A stretch of 64,000 nucleotides of DNA from Paenibacillus roseus. GTDB lineage: Bacteria; Bacillota; Bacilli; Paenibacillales; Paenibacillaceae. Within the stretch, counting starts at the first letter, position 1. Each line of letters begins with the position of its first letter. This document shows, one piece after another, positions 1-8,444 of the stretch. A program made the translations under genes and the position numbers. The notes under the pieces were generated by a model. It searched no databases and had not been told where the DNA came from. It was given only the letters and a program-made list of their open reading frames with translations. The DNA is taken from the NCBI RefSeq assembly GCF_016424485.1, contig NZ_JAELUP010000077.1:102805-166804 (forward strand), given 5' to 3'.

Positions 1-1
1 C

Positions 2-658
2 GGGGAAGCAGGCTTGACCGGAGCAACGGGAGAAGCGGGAGTGACCGGAGCGACAGGAGCAACGGGAGAAGCGGGCTTGACAGGAGCGACGGGAGCAACA
101 GGTCCTGCAGGGTCTGGCGGACTTGTGATTCCGTTCTCATCAGTCGGAGGCGCCGGTCGTGGAACGGCTCTGCCAAGCACGAATGCATCAGGAGTTTCTC
201 TGAATGTAAACCTTCTTACCTTTGGAAGAACTGGAAATGATATTTTATTAACCGGAGGAAGCACATTTACCGTACCTTTTGCTACAGATAACAACCAGTT
301 CTTCTTCACCTTCCCAGTAGCTGTGACATTGACGGGGATCGCTGCCAGCTTTAATAATAATGCAGCGTTTACTCCAATTGCAGCGAGTAATTTCAGACCC
401 TATATCGCATTAGCTACCGCAGCCCCGGGAACTTATAATTTTACAATTAGTCCGGGATCGGTAACTTACTCGTCAAGCGGTTTCCTGCCGGGGGTGAATA
501 ACCCGACATCAACAATTCTAACCGCTTTAAATAATACAATTAATGTCCCTGTCCCAGCTGGAACCTTGCTCGCCATAGTCGGGGGCTGGTCTGATCTGAA
601 CGGCTCTCAAGCCTTGCAGCAATATATTTATATGAGCGGATCACTCTATTTTAGCTAA
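2..658 (+). CDS. Collagen-like spore-surface protein, BclB-type C-terminus (5' end missing)
   Basis: The reading frame enters from the left edge, so the start is outside the window; a TTG at 14 is in frame but lies inside the repeat. The first 35 or so visible residues are Gly-x-x triplets, mostly GAT, GEA and GLT, typical of bacterial collagen-like stalks. The remaining 180 residues are rich in Asn, Thr, Ala and Phe and resemble the BclB C-terminal domain of exosporium glycoproteins (family knowledge): a globular, probably trimeric head. The likely location is the spore or exosporium surface. The Gly-x-x block is also nearly repeated at the DNA level, so its length may vary between strains. 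No U-tract terminator follows; a 13-bp inverted repeat lies 42 bp after the stop. Confidence 0.85.
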   Translation, partial: GEAGLTGATGEAGVTGATGATGEAGLTGATGATGPAGSGGLVIPFSSVGGAGRGTALPSTNASGVSLNVNLLTFGRTGNDILLTGGSTFTVPFATDNNQFFFTFPVAVTLTGIAASFNNNAAFTPIAASNFRPYIALATAAPGTYNFTISPGSVTYSSSGFLPGVNNPTSTILTALNNTINVPVPAGTLLAIVGGWSDLNGSQALQQYIYMSGSLYFS

Positions 659-699
659 AGTAGAGGTCCTGTTCCGTTTCTTTCGTTCAAATTGATATC

Positions 700-753
700 G
701 TTCAGACCTAAGCATTTTTCATGATGACTTACTTGAAGAACTTAGGTCTGAAC
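700..753. repeat. 13-bp perfect inverted repeat, 28-base loop
   Basis: GTTCAGACCTAAG at 700-712 is matched exactly by CTTAGGTCTGAAC at 741-753. It lies between the convergent collagen-like gene and rsgA. There is no T-run on either side, so a standard intrinsic terminator is not clear. It may end or protect both converging transcripts. Confidence 0.6.
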
Positions 754-806
754 ATATTCATTATCCAGGCAAGCGGATAGCAACTGACCCGGTTAGCCTT
801 GCCGTG

Positions 807-1877
807 TTATTGCTGTTTTTTGCTTTCTTTTAATGTTTTCGATATCGACTTATGCCACTGTTTCCGTTCCCGAAGGTAGGCGGATTTATCTGTGACAAAT
901 AAGTTCTCCTTCTTCAATTGCAAGTAACGGCGCCAGCGATTCTCATCGAGTTCCCCTTGCTCTATCGCTTTCCTGACTCCACAGCCCGGCTCTGTATCAT
1001 GTCCACAGTCGGAAAATTTGCACAGTTTAAATAGCGACTCTACATCGGAAAATGTCTCGCTAATCCCCGTATCCGCATCCCATAGCCCCAGCTCACGCAT
1101 TCCGGGCGTATCAATAATCATCACGCCATTGTTCAGCAATGTAAGCTGCCGATGGGTTGTCGTATGGCGTCCTTTGGAGTCGTCCTCCCGAATGCCAGCT
1201 ACTTTCATAATGTCTTCCTCAGCGAGCGCATTGACCAGACTGGACTTGCCTACACCGGATGAGCCAAGAAATACAATGGTCTTTCGCGGCTGCAAATAGC
1301 TTTGCAATTCGATAAGACCATCTCCTGTTTTGGAACTGATCGCAAATACGTCAACTCCAATTGCGATGTTCCTGACCTGCTGAACCTGCTGCGGTACCTG
1401 ATCCGACAGATCGGCTTTGGTTAAAATAATGACAGGCTGAGCACCACTTTGCCAGGCCATAGTCAAATAGCGCTCGACCCGTTTCGTATTAAAATCATTA
1501 TTGAGCGATGCCATAATAAAAACATAATCAAAATTTGCAGCAACCATCTGTTCCCGTATGGTCTTCACATAGCCTGCGCCATGGCCCGAGTAATCACTGC
1601 GGGAGAAGGCCGACTTGCGTTCACCGGTTTTGACAATCAGGCTGTCGCCCCCGGGGCTGTACTGGAGCATCACATGATCTCCAACGGTAGGGAACAATTC
1701 ATTTTCGGCCTTGCCGTAGTAAACGCCGGACTTGAGCCTGGCACCAACTTCCCCGTGTTGACAGACAACCTCATAGCGTTCCCGATGTACAGCGGTGACT
1801 CGTCCAGGTATTGGAGCGGATGAATCTGAGGATTCTTTTATAGGGGAGATGCCATAATCTTCAATGTTTGTATTCAT
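807..1877 (-). CDS. rsgA: Ribosome small-subunit-dependent GTPase A (RsgA/YjeQ family)
   Basis: A circularly permuted GTPase that binds the 30S subunit late in assembly and hydrolyses GTP there. The motif order shows the permutation: G4 TKAD at residues 153-156 comes before G1 GSSGVGKS at 205-212 and G3 DTPG at 256-259. An N-terminal OB-fold region covers about 25-85. The C-terminal zinc knuckle uses Cys286, Cys291, His293 and Cys299. At 356 aa it is longer than the roughly 290-aa RsgA usually found beside prkC in Bacilli, with about 20 extra N-terminal residues, so it may be a second paralogue (inference). Start: ATG with GGAGG about 10 bases upstream. It is monocistronic, with its promoter and two hairpins lying at 1931-2060. 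Confidence 0.9.
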   Translation of the reverse strand: MNTNIEDYGISPIKESSDSSAPIPGRVTAVHRERYEVVCQHGEVGARLKSGVYYGKAENELFPTVGDHVMLQYSPGGDSLIVKTGERKSAFSRSDYSGHGAGYVKTIREQMVAANFDYVFIMASLNNDFNTKRVERYLTMAWQSGAQPVIILTKADLSDQVPQQVQQVRNIAIGVDVFAISSKTGDGLIELQSYLQPRKTIVFLGSSGVGKSSLVNALAEEDIMKVAGIREDDSKGRHTTTHRQLTLLNNGVMIIDTPGMRELGLWDADTGISETFSDVESLFKLCKFSDCGHDTEPGCGVRKAIEQGELDENRWRRYLQLKKENLFVTDKSAYLRERKQWHKSISKTLKESKKQQ

Positions 1878-1930
1878 GTTCTTTTGCCTCCGGTTTTTTA
1901 GATTCTGTTCATATTTTCAATGGGCATGTC

Positions 1931-1980
1931 AAAAAAGCACAGCAAGCAGCCATTTACATGCATAGGCTGCTCTGCTGCAC
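1931..1980 (-). terminator. Terminator-like hairpin in the rsgA leader
   Basis: On the minus strand a GTGCAGCAGAGCAGCC arm (1980-1965) pairs, with one irregularity, with GGCTGCTTGCTGTGC (1951-1937) and is followed at once by six U (1936-1931). No minus-strand gene lies upstream, so it sits between the rsgA promoter and rsgA and could act as an attenuator. Confidence 0.6.
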
Positions 1981-1997
1981 TTTAGTTGAAAAACAAC

Positions 1998-2022
1998 AAA
2001 AAACACACCTTAACAAGTGTGC
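1998..2022 (-). terminator. Second small terminator-like hairpin upstream of rsgA
   Basis: On the minus strand CACACTT (2021-2015) can pair with AAGGTGTG (2011-2004), including one G-U pair, and is followed by a run of six U. It begins only about 10 bases after the predicted transcription start. Confidence 0.5.
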
Positions 2023-2031
2023 CTGCAGTTA

Positions 2032-2060
2032 ACAGTATTCACGAAAGGTTACTTTGACAA
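2032..2060 (-). promoter_or_regulatory. Sigma-A-type promoter for rsgA
   Basis: On the minus strand, -35 TTGTCA (2060-2055), a 17-bp spacer and -10 TACTGT (2037-2032). The leader to rsgA would be about 150 bases and contains the two hairpins at 1931-2022. Confidence 0.55.
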
Positions 2061-2553
2061 GAGGGCATGGATGCAAGCATAAATAAACGTAACCGACTCC
2101 AGCCAGAAGCTGAAGCAGTAGCGTGCCGGTCATCTATACGCGCATGAGCTGCCCGTATTCAGTTTTAAGCGTTCATCACCGTTACAAGGGCTACATGAAT
2201 TATCATTTGAGAAACACTCCTTTCAATTGCTGGGATAATAAAAAAGTGGAAATGGATAAACAGGAAAAATCCGGTTTCATGTACTATATCATTGTTTTAC
2301 AATGTTGTGAAGACGAGCTGTAAGAATATGAAAAATTTAGTTATATTTCTACTGTGAAATTCAGGTTGATTATGATATATCCGTATAGTAAGCTGGTCCA
2401 AGTTTTCCAGTTGAGCTGAACAGCATGTTGTTCAAGTTGGGGCAATCACAGTTTTGCATGATCTCATGTTTAGGACTATACTAATGAAGAGCAGCTTTTG
2501 AAAAGTTAGGATAAGCTTTGATTCATATAAATTGAGGTACAGGGGGCATCACA

Positions 2554-2898
2554 ATGCAGCATATTCATCCGGAAGATATTCAGTCCCGGATCGACCGGCT
2601 CAAGGACCAGGATTTATACATTCATCTTGAAATGACAACCGGAGCTTACGCTGCCCACCTGGACAGCTCGAAGCACCCGGCTGCAACTTTCATCACCAAT
2701 GCGGTGATTCGTTATTCCCACGGTTCCATTTCCGGGAACGGTCCTTACCGGATCGGGCTGAAAGCAGAGGCAGGATGGATTTATTCCGAAGGACTGACAC
2801 ATTATGAGGAAAGTGAAAGTGAAAGACTGATCCTGGCGGGGCATGATAGCCAGGGCAAGCTGATTGTGGCCTTGCAACTGAGCAAGGAACCATTCTAA
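2554..2898 (+). CDS. yojF: YojF-family protein (DUF1806)
   Basis: 114 aa, a usual length for the YojF/DUF1806 family. The protein is soluble, without signal peptide or membrane segment. Its best functional clue is position: in Bacillus subtilis yojF stands directly before yojG (bshB2), the same order as here, so it is likely an accessory protein of bacillithiol metabolism. Its own biochemistry is not established. Start: ATG preceded by AGGGGGCATCACA. The next gene starts 113 bases after the stop on the same strand with no terminator between, so the two are probably cotranscribed. Confidence 0.85.
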   Translation: MQHIHPEDIQSRIDRLKDQDLYIHLEMTTGAYAAHLDSSKHPAATFITNAVIRYSHGSISGNGPYRIGLKAEAGWIYSEGLTHYEESESERLILAGHDSQGKLIVALQLSKEPF

Positions 2899-3011
2899 AC
2901 GATTTGAAACCATACAAGCCGAATTCACTGTACGGCGGTCCGTATTCGAAAGTCATTCGTTTAACTTATATATAGCGACAACATGCTGCTGAACAGGAGA
3001 TGAAGAACAAT

Positions 3012-3668
3012 ATGGAACGGCATATTCTTGTTGTACTGCCACATCCGGATGATGAATCCTTCGGGATAGCGGGAACTTTGGCCATGCATCTGAATAGCGG
3101 AACTCCGGTAACCTATGCGTGTCTGACACTGGGAGAGATGGGGCGGAATATGGGGATTCCGCCATTCGCAACCCGCGTGACATTGCCGCAAATCCGGAAG
3201 CAGGAGCTGGAGGCGTCCTGCCGCGCGATTGGAATCAAGGATTTGAGAATGCTTGGCTTTCACGATAAAATGATTGAATTTGAGGACCAGGGGCTGCTGG
3301 ATGCCAACATCGGAGCTTTGATTGAGGAGCTAAATCCGTCACTGGTCATTACCTTCTATCCCGGCTATTCGGTGCATCCTGATCATGATGCCTGCGGAGC
3401 TGCGGTTGTCCGTACGATTGCCAGATTGCCGGAAGCGAAGCGGTCGAAAGTCCACTGTTTGGCATTTTCAAGAGATCATGAGCGTGCGGTCGGCCGCCCT
3501 GATATAGAGAATGATGTTCGGGATTTTCTCCAGCATAAAATGGCGTCTATTCAGGCGCACCGCTCCCAATTCCAGGCTGCGGAGCTTCTGGGGAGAAAGC
3601 AGTATACTGACAAGGAGCTTCAGGAACGCTTCGGTACAGAGCGTTTCTGGACGTATCGCTTTCAGTAA
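3012..3668 (+). CDS. bshB2: Bacillithiol biosynthesis deacetylase BshB2
   Basis: LmbE/PIG-L-fold zinc deacetylase that removes the acetyl group from GlcNAc-malate during bacillithiol synthesis (family knowledge); it may also act on bacillithiol conjugates. The zinc site is visible: PHPDDES near the N-terminus supplies the His-Pro-Asp-Asp motif, and SVHPDHDACG near residue 115 supplies the distal His and Asp. Cytoplasmic. I start at the ATG at 3012 because AGGAG at 2995-2999 stands about 12 bases upstream; the in-frame ATG at 3000 touches that site and would be too close. The protein is 218 aa. It follows yojF and is closed by the terminator at 3759. Confidence 0.9.
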   Translation: MERHILVVLPHPDDESFGIAGTLAMHLNSGTPVTYACLTLGEMGRNMGIPPFATRVTLPQIRKQELEASCRAIGIKDLRMLGFHDKMIEFEDQGLLDANIGALIEELNPSLVITFYPGYSVHPDHDACGAAVVRTIARLPEAKRSKVHCLAFSRDHERAVGRPDIENDVRDFLQHKMASIQAHRSQFQAAELLGRKQYTDKELQERFGTERFWTYRFQ

Positions 3669-3758
3669 AATGAATATGATCCAAGGGTTATGGCTGAACT
3701 GAATCGTGCTGGTAGTCGCGATACTGTTCGTGTACATTGCCCTTTCCTTATGCACAAG

Positions 3759-3790
3759 AAGCCGGACTGAGTCGTGTCCGGCTTTTTGAT
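3759..3790 (+). terminator. Intrinsic terminator after bshB2
   Basis: AAGCCGGAC (3759-3767) pairs perfectly with GTCCGGCTT (3776-3784), with an 8-base loop, followed by a T-rich run. Ends the yojF-bshB2 transcript. Confidence 0.85.
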
Positions 3791-3881
3791 TTTTATCATT
3801 TATGGCTCAGAGAAGCCTATTCGTTTTGTACAAATCGACAACATTTTAAGAGAAATGCATGTTTTTAATCGGAATTTTCTA

Positions 3882-3931
3882 TTGTTCATGCCGGTTATCT
3901 CTCCTATAATTGCAAATGAGAATAATTATCA
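3882..3931 (+). promoter_or_regulatory. Promoter with Fur box
   Basis: -35 TTGTTC (3882-3887), 17-bp spacer, -10 TATAAT (3905-3910). A Fur box TGAGAATAATTATCA at 3917-3931 differs at one defined position from the consensus TGATAATNATTATCA. It covers the start-site region, so iron-loaded Fur should block transcription. Confidence 0.8.
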
Positions 3932-3948
3932 CAATGGAGGTTTCACTT

Positions 3949-4980
3949 ATGTTGGCTCAAAGGAACAAATATGTATGGTTGGGGGCCGTGCTGCTGATCA
4001 TCTTGACGATGATTACTGCGTGCGGCAGCAAAACTGGAGACGGACAAGGCACGAACGGGATGCAGAGCGGTCAAAGTTCGCGTACGAATAATAAGGATAC
4101 ACAAGGAGAAAGTAATACATCTTCTCCATCGGAAGCAGCGGAAACTCGTATCGTCAGCACGCCGAAAGGAGATGTTGAAATCCCTGCACACCCGCAAAGA
4201 ATCGTCGCATTATACTATCATCATATCTTGCTTGCCTTTGATATGAAGCCAGTCGGTGCGAATTTGACCTGGTGGGGCGGCAGTCCATTCCTGAAGGAGC
4301 TGGAATCGAATGGCATCACAGATGTTGGCGGCCCGCCATCTTTGGAGGCGGTGACCAAGCTGAATCCGGATCTGATTATTATGAACACTGAGGATAATTA
4401 TGATCAGCTCTCCAAAATTGCTCCTACCGTAATCATCCCTTATGATGCTAAACGCAATGCATTTGATGATGCGAAACTGGTTGCAGATCTGGTTGGCAAA
4501 GAAGGCGGTGCAGAGCAACTGGTGTCCCTCTTTGAAGAAAAGGCCGCAGCAGCCCGGGCGAAAATTGCAGGCCATATTGATGAGAATGCCAGAGCTGCGA
4601 TTATCCGTATTGAAGGAAAAGGAAGCCAATTCGCCGTCTTCGGAGCAAATTACGGACGCGGCGGTTGGCCGATCTATGAGGGACTGAAGCTTAAAATGCC
4701 GGAACGTATTCAGAAAGAGCTTAAAGCTCAAAATGTTGAAATAATTCAGCAATTGGCGATGGAGCTGCTGCCGGAGTATGTAGCGGACGCAGATTATATC
4801 TTCGTCTCTAATGAAGGAGAAGGCGTGGATCTGCTTCAGAACAACAAATTGTGGAATAGCATATCTGCAGTCAAGAATAATAAGGTGATTGAACTGGGGA
4901 AAGAGTATTTTTATTTTGATCCGATTTCGATGAATGCGCAGCTTGATTTGCTGGCAGACCTATTGTTAAGCAAAAAGTAG
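3949..4980 (+). CDS. Iron-siderophore ABC transporter substrate-binding lipoprotein
   Basis: FhuD/FecB-type binding protein (periplasmic-binding family 2) that presents a ferric siderophore to a membrane transporter. The N-terminus has a Lys/Arg segment, a hydrophobic stretch and the lipobox ITAC; after cleavage the Cys would be lipidated and the protein held on the outer face of the membrane. A Ser/Asn/Gly-rich linker precedes the lobes, which start near VSTPKGDVEIPAHPQRIV. Length is 344 aa from the ATG at 3949, chosen because AATGGAGG lies 8 bases upstream; upstream in-frame TTG and ATG codons fall in the Fur box. No permease or ATPase genes are adjacent, so the partner transporter is encoded elsewhere. 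It shares many stretches (KPVGANLTWWGGS, GGWPIY-like) with the C-terminal half of the next gene. Confidence 0.9.
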   Translation: MLAQRNKYVWLGAVLLIILTMITACGSKTGDGQGTNGMQSGQSSRTNNKDTQGESNTSSPSEAAETRIVSTPKGDVEIPAHPQRIVALYYHHILLAFDMKPVGANLTWWGGSPFLKELESNGITDVGGPPSLEAVTKLNPDLIIMNTEDNYDQLSKIAPTVIIPYDAKRNAFDDAKLVADLVGKEGGAEQLVSLFEEKAAAARAKIAGHIDENARAAIIRIEGKGSQFAVFGANYGRGGWPIYEGLKLKMPERIQKELKAQNVEIIQQLAMELLPEYVADADYIFVSNEGEGVDLLQNNKLWNSISAVKNNKVIELGKEYFYFDPISMNAQLDLLADLLLSKK

Positions 4981-4994
4981 TTCATAGCCCATAA

Positions 4995-5067
4995 GGCTCC
5001 GTCAGGAGCCGGGATGATGAGATGCACCGCCGTAGTTAGAGACAATCTGACCCGGCTGGTGCATTTT
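4995..5067 (+). terminator. Two hairpins after the siderophore-binding gene
   Basis: GGCTCC (4995-5000) pairs with GGAGCC (5005-5010) without a T-run. A second, longer hairpin pairs TGCACC (5023-5028) with GGTGCA (5058-5063) and is followed by TTTT. The second is the likelier terminator. Confidence 0.5.
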
Positions 5068-5125
5068 CGTTATGAAGAAGCATTGCTGAGACGCCGACCT
5101 CAAGCTGCCATGCCATAATCTCTCA

Positions 5126-5182
5126 TTGAAACTCTCCCCTTCTTTAGTTAAAATGAAAATAAATATTTGATAATCATTCTCA
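5126..5182 (+). promoter_or_regulatory. Promoter with Fur box for the AraC-SBP regulator
   Basis: -35 TTGAAA (5126-5131), 17-bp spacer, -10 TAAAAT (5149-5154). The Fur box TGATAATCATTCTCA at 5168-5182 has a perfect left half and one mismatch in the right half. It overlies the early transcribed region. Confidence 0.8.
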
Positions 5183-5213
5183 TTTGATTGCAGGAAGGGA
5201 GTGCATTTGTGAA

Positions 5214-6839
5214 ATGATCCGTACGGGCCTACCGTTTCAAACTCATCTGTTCACCTTGTTGAGAATTGAAGTGGAGCGTTACCCGGCTGCTCCCAAGCCA
5301 AAGAAGATGTATCTAACGGATTATATGCTGCTTAGCATCTTGCAAGGGAATGGCATCGTGTACATAGATGGTAAAAGGTTCCGACTCTCAAAAGGCTGCT
5401 GCTTCCTCATTCATCCGGGAAGTATGGTAGAAGTGGCGAATACAGTTCTCCAGGAACTGGAGCTTTACAAGCTGATATTCCGGGCGGAGCAGACGGAGGC
5501 CGCGGCGAATGCATCCCGCGACAGTCAGGGGACAGAAGGGTTTCTGTTATCCGGCAAACTAAATGTTCAGCCGCTCCCCGAGTGGTCTGCGCTGCTGAAG
5601 GACATGTATACACACCGGGAAAATACAGATAATCTTGCAGCCTTTAAGCAGCATATCCGGCTGCAGGAACTGCTGCATTATTTGTGTGCAAGAAATTTGC
5701 ATGTATCCGGGCGTGATCCCCGCCGTGCTGTTATCCGGACAATTGATGAGTTGCACGGGGATATTACCCGCAATATGAGCATCAAGCTGTTGGCCGAACA
5801 AGCTAATATGGGGAGCAGACAATATACATATTTATTCAAGGAGTTAACGGGAGTAACTCCAAGTGATTATGTTACCGAACTGCGAATCAATCAGGCGAAA
5901 ACACAATTGTTAAGCTCCAATGATCAGGTGAGCACGATTGCCCGCAATGCCGGTTTTCAGGATGTTTATTATTTTAGCCGAAGGTTCAAGCAGATGGTTG
6001 GTCTGTCTCCCAAACACTTCATCAGCGAGCGCAGGCGGGAGCTGCGGGTTGTAGCCTTGTATTATGGCGGCATATTGACGGCGATGGGCGTCAAGCCGGT
6101 GGGCGCGAATTTAACATGGTGGGGTGGCAGCGAATTTCTCAAGGACATGGAGACAGAGATTGTAAATGTGGGCGAAGATCCGTCTATGGAGCTGCTGGCG
6201 AGCCTGGAGCCGGACCTGATTCTGATGAATACGTATAACGCCCGCGGATATGAGCAATATGCGAAGATTGCACCATCGGTGCTTATCCCGTATGATGGGC
6301 GACGAGGCATTTATGAAGAAACCCGACTGGTGGGCGGACTTATTAACCACAGCAAGGACGCAGAGGATTTCATACAACGTTACGAGAAAAAAGCTGCGGC
6401 AGCGCGTGCGCGGATACAGGCGGCCGGGATTAACGTAGAGACCAAGACGGCCTCCATCCTCCGTATTGAGGCTGGCGGCAGCCAGTTCTCCATATTTGGC
6501 GAAAACTATGGACGCTGCGGCTGGCCCATATACCGGGGCTTGCGGTTCAAGCCTTCGCCAAGCGTTCAGCATATGATGGCAAGCGGTATCCAGATCGAGC
6601 AGCGGATACCGACTCCGTTGCTCCCGGACTATGTCTCGGACTCCGATTACTTGTTTGTAATTAATGAGGGGGAAGGGGTGGAGCAGTTTGCGGGGGTAGA
6701 CCTGTGGGAATTGCTGTCGCCCGTTCAGCATAACCGGATGTTTGAGCTGCCCATGAATAAATTTTTATATTTTGATCCTATCTCCCTGGAGGCGCAGCTA
6801 GAGTTGCTGACAGAGATGGTATTGGAGCGTGGCTTGTAA
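5214..6839 (+). CDS. AraC-family regulator fused to a siderophore-binding domain (Btr-like)
   Basis: Cytoplasmic one-component iron-uptake regulator. From the ATG at 5214 it is 541 aa: an N-terminal cupin-like region (about 10-160), an AraC double helix-turn-helix (about 174-274) ending in GLSPKHF, then a full periplasmic-binding-type domain (about 278-541) with no signal peptide. This is the layout of B. subtilis Btr, which binds ferric bacillibactin inside the cell and activates its uptake genes (family knowledge). The binding domain is close kin to the preceding lipoprotein, suggesting both see the same ligand (inference). An in-frame TTG at 5184 is possible but lies next to the Fur box; GGAG at 5198-5201 is 12 bases before 5214. 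Fur should repress it when iron is ample. Confidence 0.85.
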   Translation: MIRTGLPFQTHLFTLLRIEVERYPAAPKPKKMYLTDYMLLSILQGNGIVYIDGKRFRLSKGCCFLIHPGSMVEVANTVLQELELYKLIFRAEQTEAAANASRDSQGTEGFLLSGKLNVQPLPEWSALLKDMYTHRENTDNLAAFKQHIRLQELLHYLCARNLHVSGRDPRRAVIRTIDELHGDITRNMSIKLLAEQANMGSRQYTYLFKELTGVTPSDYVTELRINQAKTQLLSSNDQVSTIARNAGFQDVYYFSRRFKQMVGLSPKHFISERRRELRVVALYYGGILTAMGVKPVGANLTWWGGSEFLKDMETEIVNVGEDPSMELLASLEPDLILMNTYNARGYEQYAKIAPSVLIPYDGRRGIYEETRLVGGLINHSKDAEDFIQRYEKKAAAARARIQAAGINVETKTASILRIEAGGSQFSIFGENYGRCGWPIYRGLRFKPSPSVQHMMASGIQIEQRIPTPLLPDYVSDSDYLFVINEGEGVEQFAGVDLWELLSPVQHNRMFELPMNKFLYFDPISLEAQLELLTEMVLERGL

Positions 6840-6857
6840 GTTATACAAAATGTGCGT

Positions 6858-6910
6858 AAAAAAAGAACCGATGCGGTTGCAGGCGTGTGAGCCTGTGTGC
6901 CGCATCGGTT
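6858..6910 (-). terminator. Intrinsic terminator of the GH30 gene
   Basis: On the minus strand AACCGATGCGG (6910-6900) pairs perfectly with CCGCATCGGTT (6876-6866), with a C and then seven U after it. It also lies just after the convergent regulator gene. Confidence 0.85.
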
Positions 6911-6924
6911 ATTCTCGAATCATG

Positions 6925-8277
6925 CTAGTTGTTCAATGGAAAGAGCAAAGTCTGAATCGCATGTGCAGGGATATTGGATTCCGCAATGTCGCCGCCGTTG
7001 GAAATGATATATGGCAGTTCCTCATCCGTACGGTTCAGTACGACTGCAACTGCGCTGCCGTCCGGATTTTTGAAAGCGACCGTCTCCAGCTTATCTGTAT
7101 ATTTGGAGCTGGCAATGCGTACCGCGCCTGGACGAATAAATTTGCTGAAGTGTCCAATATAATAGTAGGAGCTTTGGAAGGTCAAGGAATCGTTCTTCGT
7201 ATCCGCGATGATTGGCGCATCGCAGTAGTTGCCGACATGGTTCGGTCCGCCTTGCTCGTCAAGCAAGATATTCCAGTCCGTCCAGCCGGACATCCAATTG
7301 TTCAAGTTCCCGATAATGTCATGCGCGTAACGCTCGCCGCTCTTCCAGGAACCGATCTGTACACCGCCCTCATGACAGCCTTCCGTAAAGACAAGCTGCT
7401 TGTCCGGGAAGCGGTCATGAACCGCAGACAGCGCTTCGAAGTGATCTCCCGAATACCAGTGGAAGCCGATACCCCAAATGTACTTGGAAGCTCGCTCATC
7501 CAGGAAAGCAACCTTCGCACGGTCGTACACGCGCTCCTTGTTATGGTCCCAAATCATCAGACGGATTCGGGAGAGACCAGCCGTTTCGAGTGTCGGCCCG
7601 AGATAATCGCGTACGAAATCACGTTCTTCTTCAGCCGTATACATACAGGAATCCCAAATCTGCCTTGCTTTGGCTTCATTCTGTACGGTCAGTCCCCAGA
7701 CTGGCAGGCCTTCCGCTTCATAAGCTTCGATGAATTTGACATAGTAGCGCGCCCATGCTTCGCGGTATTCCGGCTTGAGCTTGCCGCCGTTGTTCATCTC
7801 TCCGTTCGTCTTCATCCACGCCGGCGGGCTCCAAGGGGAGGCATACAGCAGAAAGTCGTCCCCTGATTTGGCGGCGGCCTGCTTGATGTAAGGGATGATG
7901 GCCTGCTTATCGCGGCTGATATCGAAGTTCGACAAGGTCGGGTCCTCTTCTTCTACATAGGCATAGTTGTCGGTTGAAAAATCACAACTATTAATATGCG
8001 TTCGAACAAGATTATAGCCGATGCCTTCCTCGGCATCGAAGTAGGCTTTTATAATTTCATCGCGATTTTTCTCGCCCAGCTTGAAGGCTGTTACAGCAGA
8101 AGCTTCGGTAATTGCGCCGCCAAATCCGAGGATTGTCTGGTAGGTCAAGTCATCATAAATCTGGATCAGCTGATTTTCTATGCCGCGCTCATCGGTCTTA
8201 AAGGTTAATGAATCCTTCTCTGCCAGTCTGTCTTGCGATTGTTCGGTCTGAATTAATCGAATTATCCGTTTGCTCAT
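6925..8277 (-). CDS. Glycoside hydrolase family 30 enzyme
   Basis: 450 aa, full length for a bacterial GH30 enzyme of the glucosylceramidase/beta-1,6-glucanase type: a retaining beta-glycosidase with a (beta/alpha)8 barrel and a beta side domain. The N-terminal motif GFGGAITEAS is characteristic. The acid/base Glu201 lies in TVQNEA and the nucleophile Glu299 in FTEG. There is no signal peptide, so it acts inside the cell or leaves by another route; the substrate is probably an imported beta-glucoside (inference). Start: ATG with AAGGAGG 10 bases upstream. The gene is divergent from an AraC-type activator at 8445, a common arrangement for sugar-responsive control. Confidence 0.88.
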   Translation of the reverse strand: MSKRIIRLIQTEQSQDRLAEKDSLTFKTDERGIENQLIQIYDDLTYQTILGFGGAITEASAVTAFKLGEKNRDEIIKAYFDAEEGIGYNLVRTHINSCDFSTDNYAYVEEEDPTLSNFDISRDKQAIIPYIKQAAAKSGDDFLLYASPWSPPAWMKTNGEMNNGGKLKPEYREAWARYYVKFIEAYEAEGLPVWGLTVQNEAKARQIWDSCMYTAEEERDFVRDYLGPTLETAGLSRIRLMIWDHNKERVYDRAKVAFLDERASKYIWGIGFHWYSGDHFEALSAVHDRFPDKQLVFTEGCHEGGVQIGSWKSGERYAHDIIGNLNNWMSGWTDWNILLDEQGGPNHVGNYCDAPIIADTKNDSLTFQSSYYYIGHFSKFIRPGAVRIASSKYTDKLETVAFKNPDGSAVAVVLNRTDEELPYIISNGGDIAESNIPAHAIQTLLFPLNN

Positions 8278-8390
8278 TTTGAAGATACCTCCTTATTTCA
8301 AGTCATTATAGTCCGCGACTCAAGCTTACCCTCAACCGTTCATGTCATTATTATAGGAGGAATACGCGATTCATTGTAGAAACATTATGA

Positions 8391-8420
8391 TTGTAAACCT
8401 ATACGATCTGATTGTATAAA
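8391..8420 (+). promoter_or_regulatory. Promoter of the AraC-type regulator
   Basis: -35 TTGTAA (8391-8396), 18-bp spacer, -10 TATAAA (8415-8420). The divergent GH30 promoter probably uses TATAAT on the minus strand at 8310-8305 with a weak -35 (TTGAGG at 8335-8330, 19-bp spacing). Confidence 0.5.
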
Positions 8421-8444
8421 ATCATGAATGTGAGAGGGCTTGGC

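Larger units (their letters stand above)
1878..2553. other. Intergenic region between divergent rsgA and yojF
   Basis: The left part holds the rsgA leader, hairpins and promoter. From about 2100 to 2540 I see no convincing gene: a 66-codon frame at 2123-2323 lacks a ribosome site and recognisable content. The yojF promoter must lie in the AT-rich 2330-2530 stretch, but I could not pick one hexamer pair with confidence. Confidence 0.5.

Noticed and set aside
2123-2323. 66-codon plus-strand frame between rsgA and yojF
   Set aside because: No ribosome site and no recognisable protein pattern; it lies in a promoter region.
6829-7866. 345-codon plus-strand frame opposite the GH30 gene
   Set aside because: Complete overlap with a catalytically intact GH30 frame on the other strand; a shadow of its codon bias.
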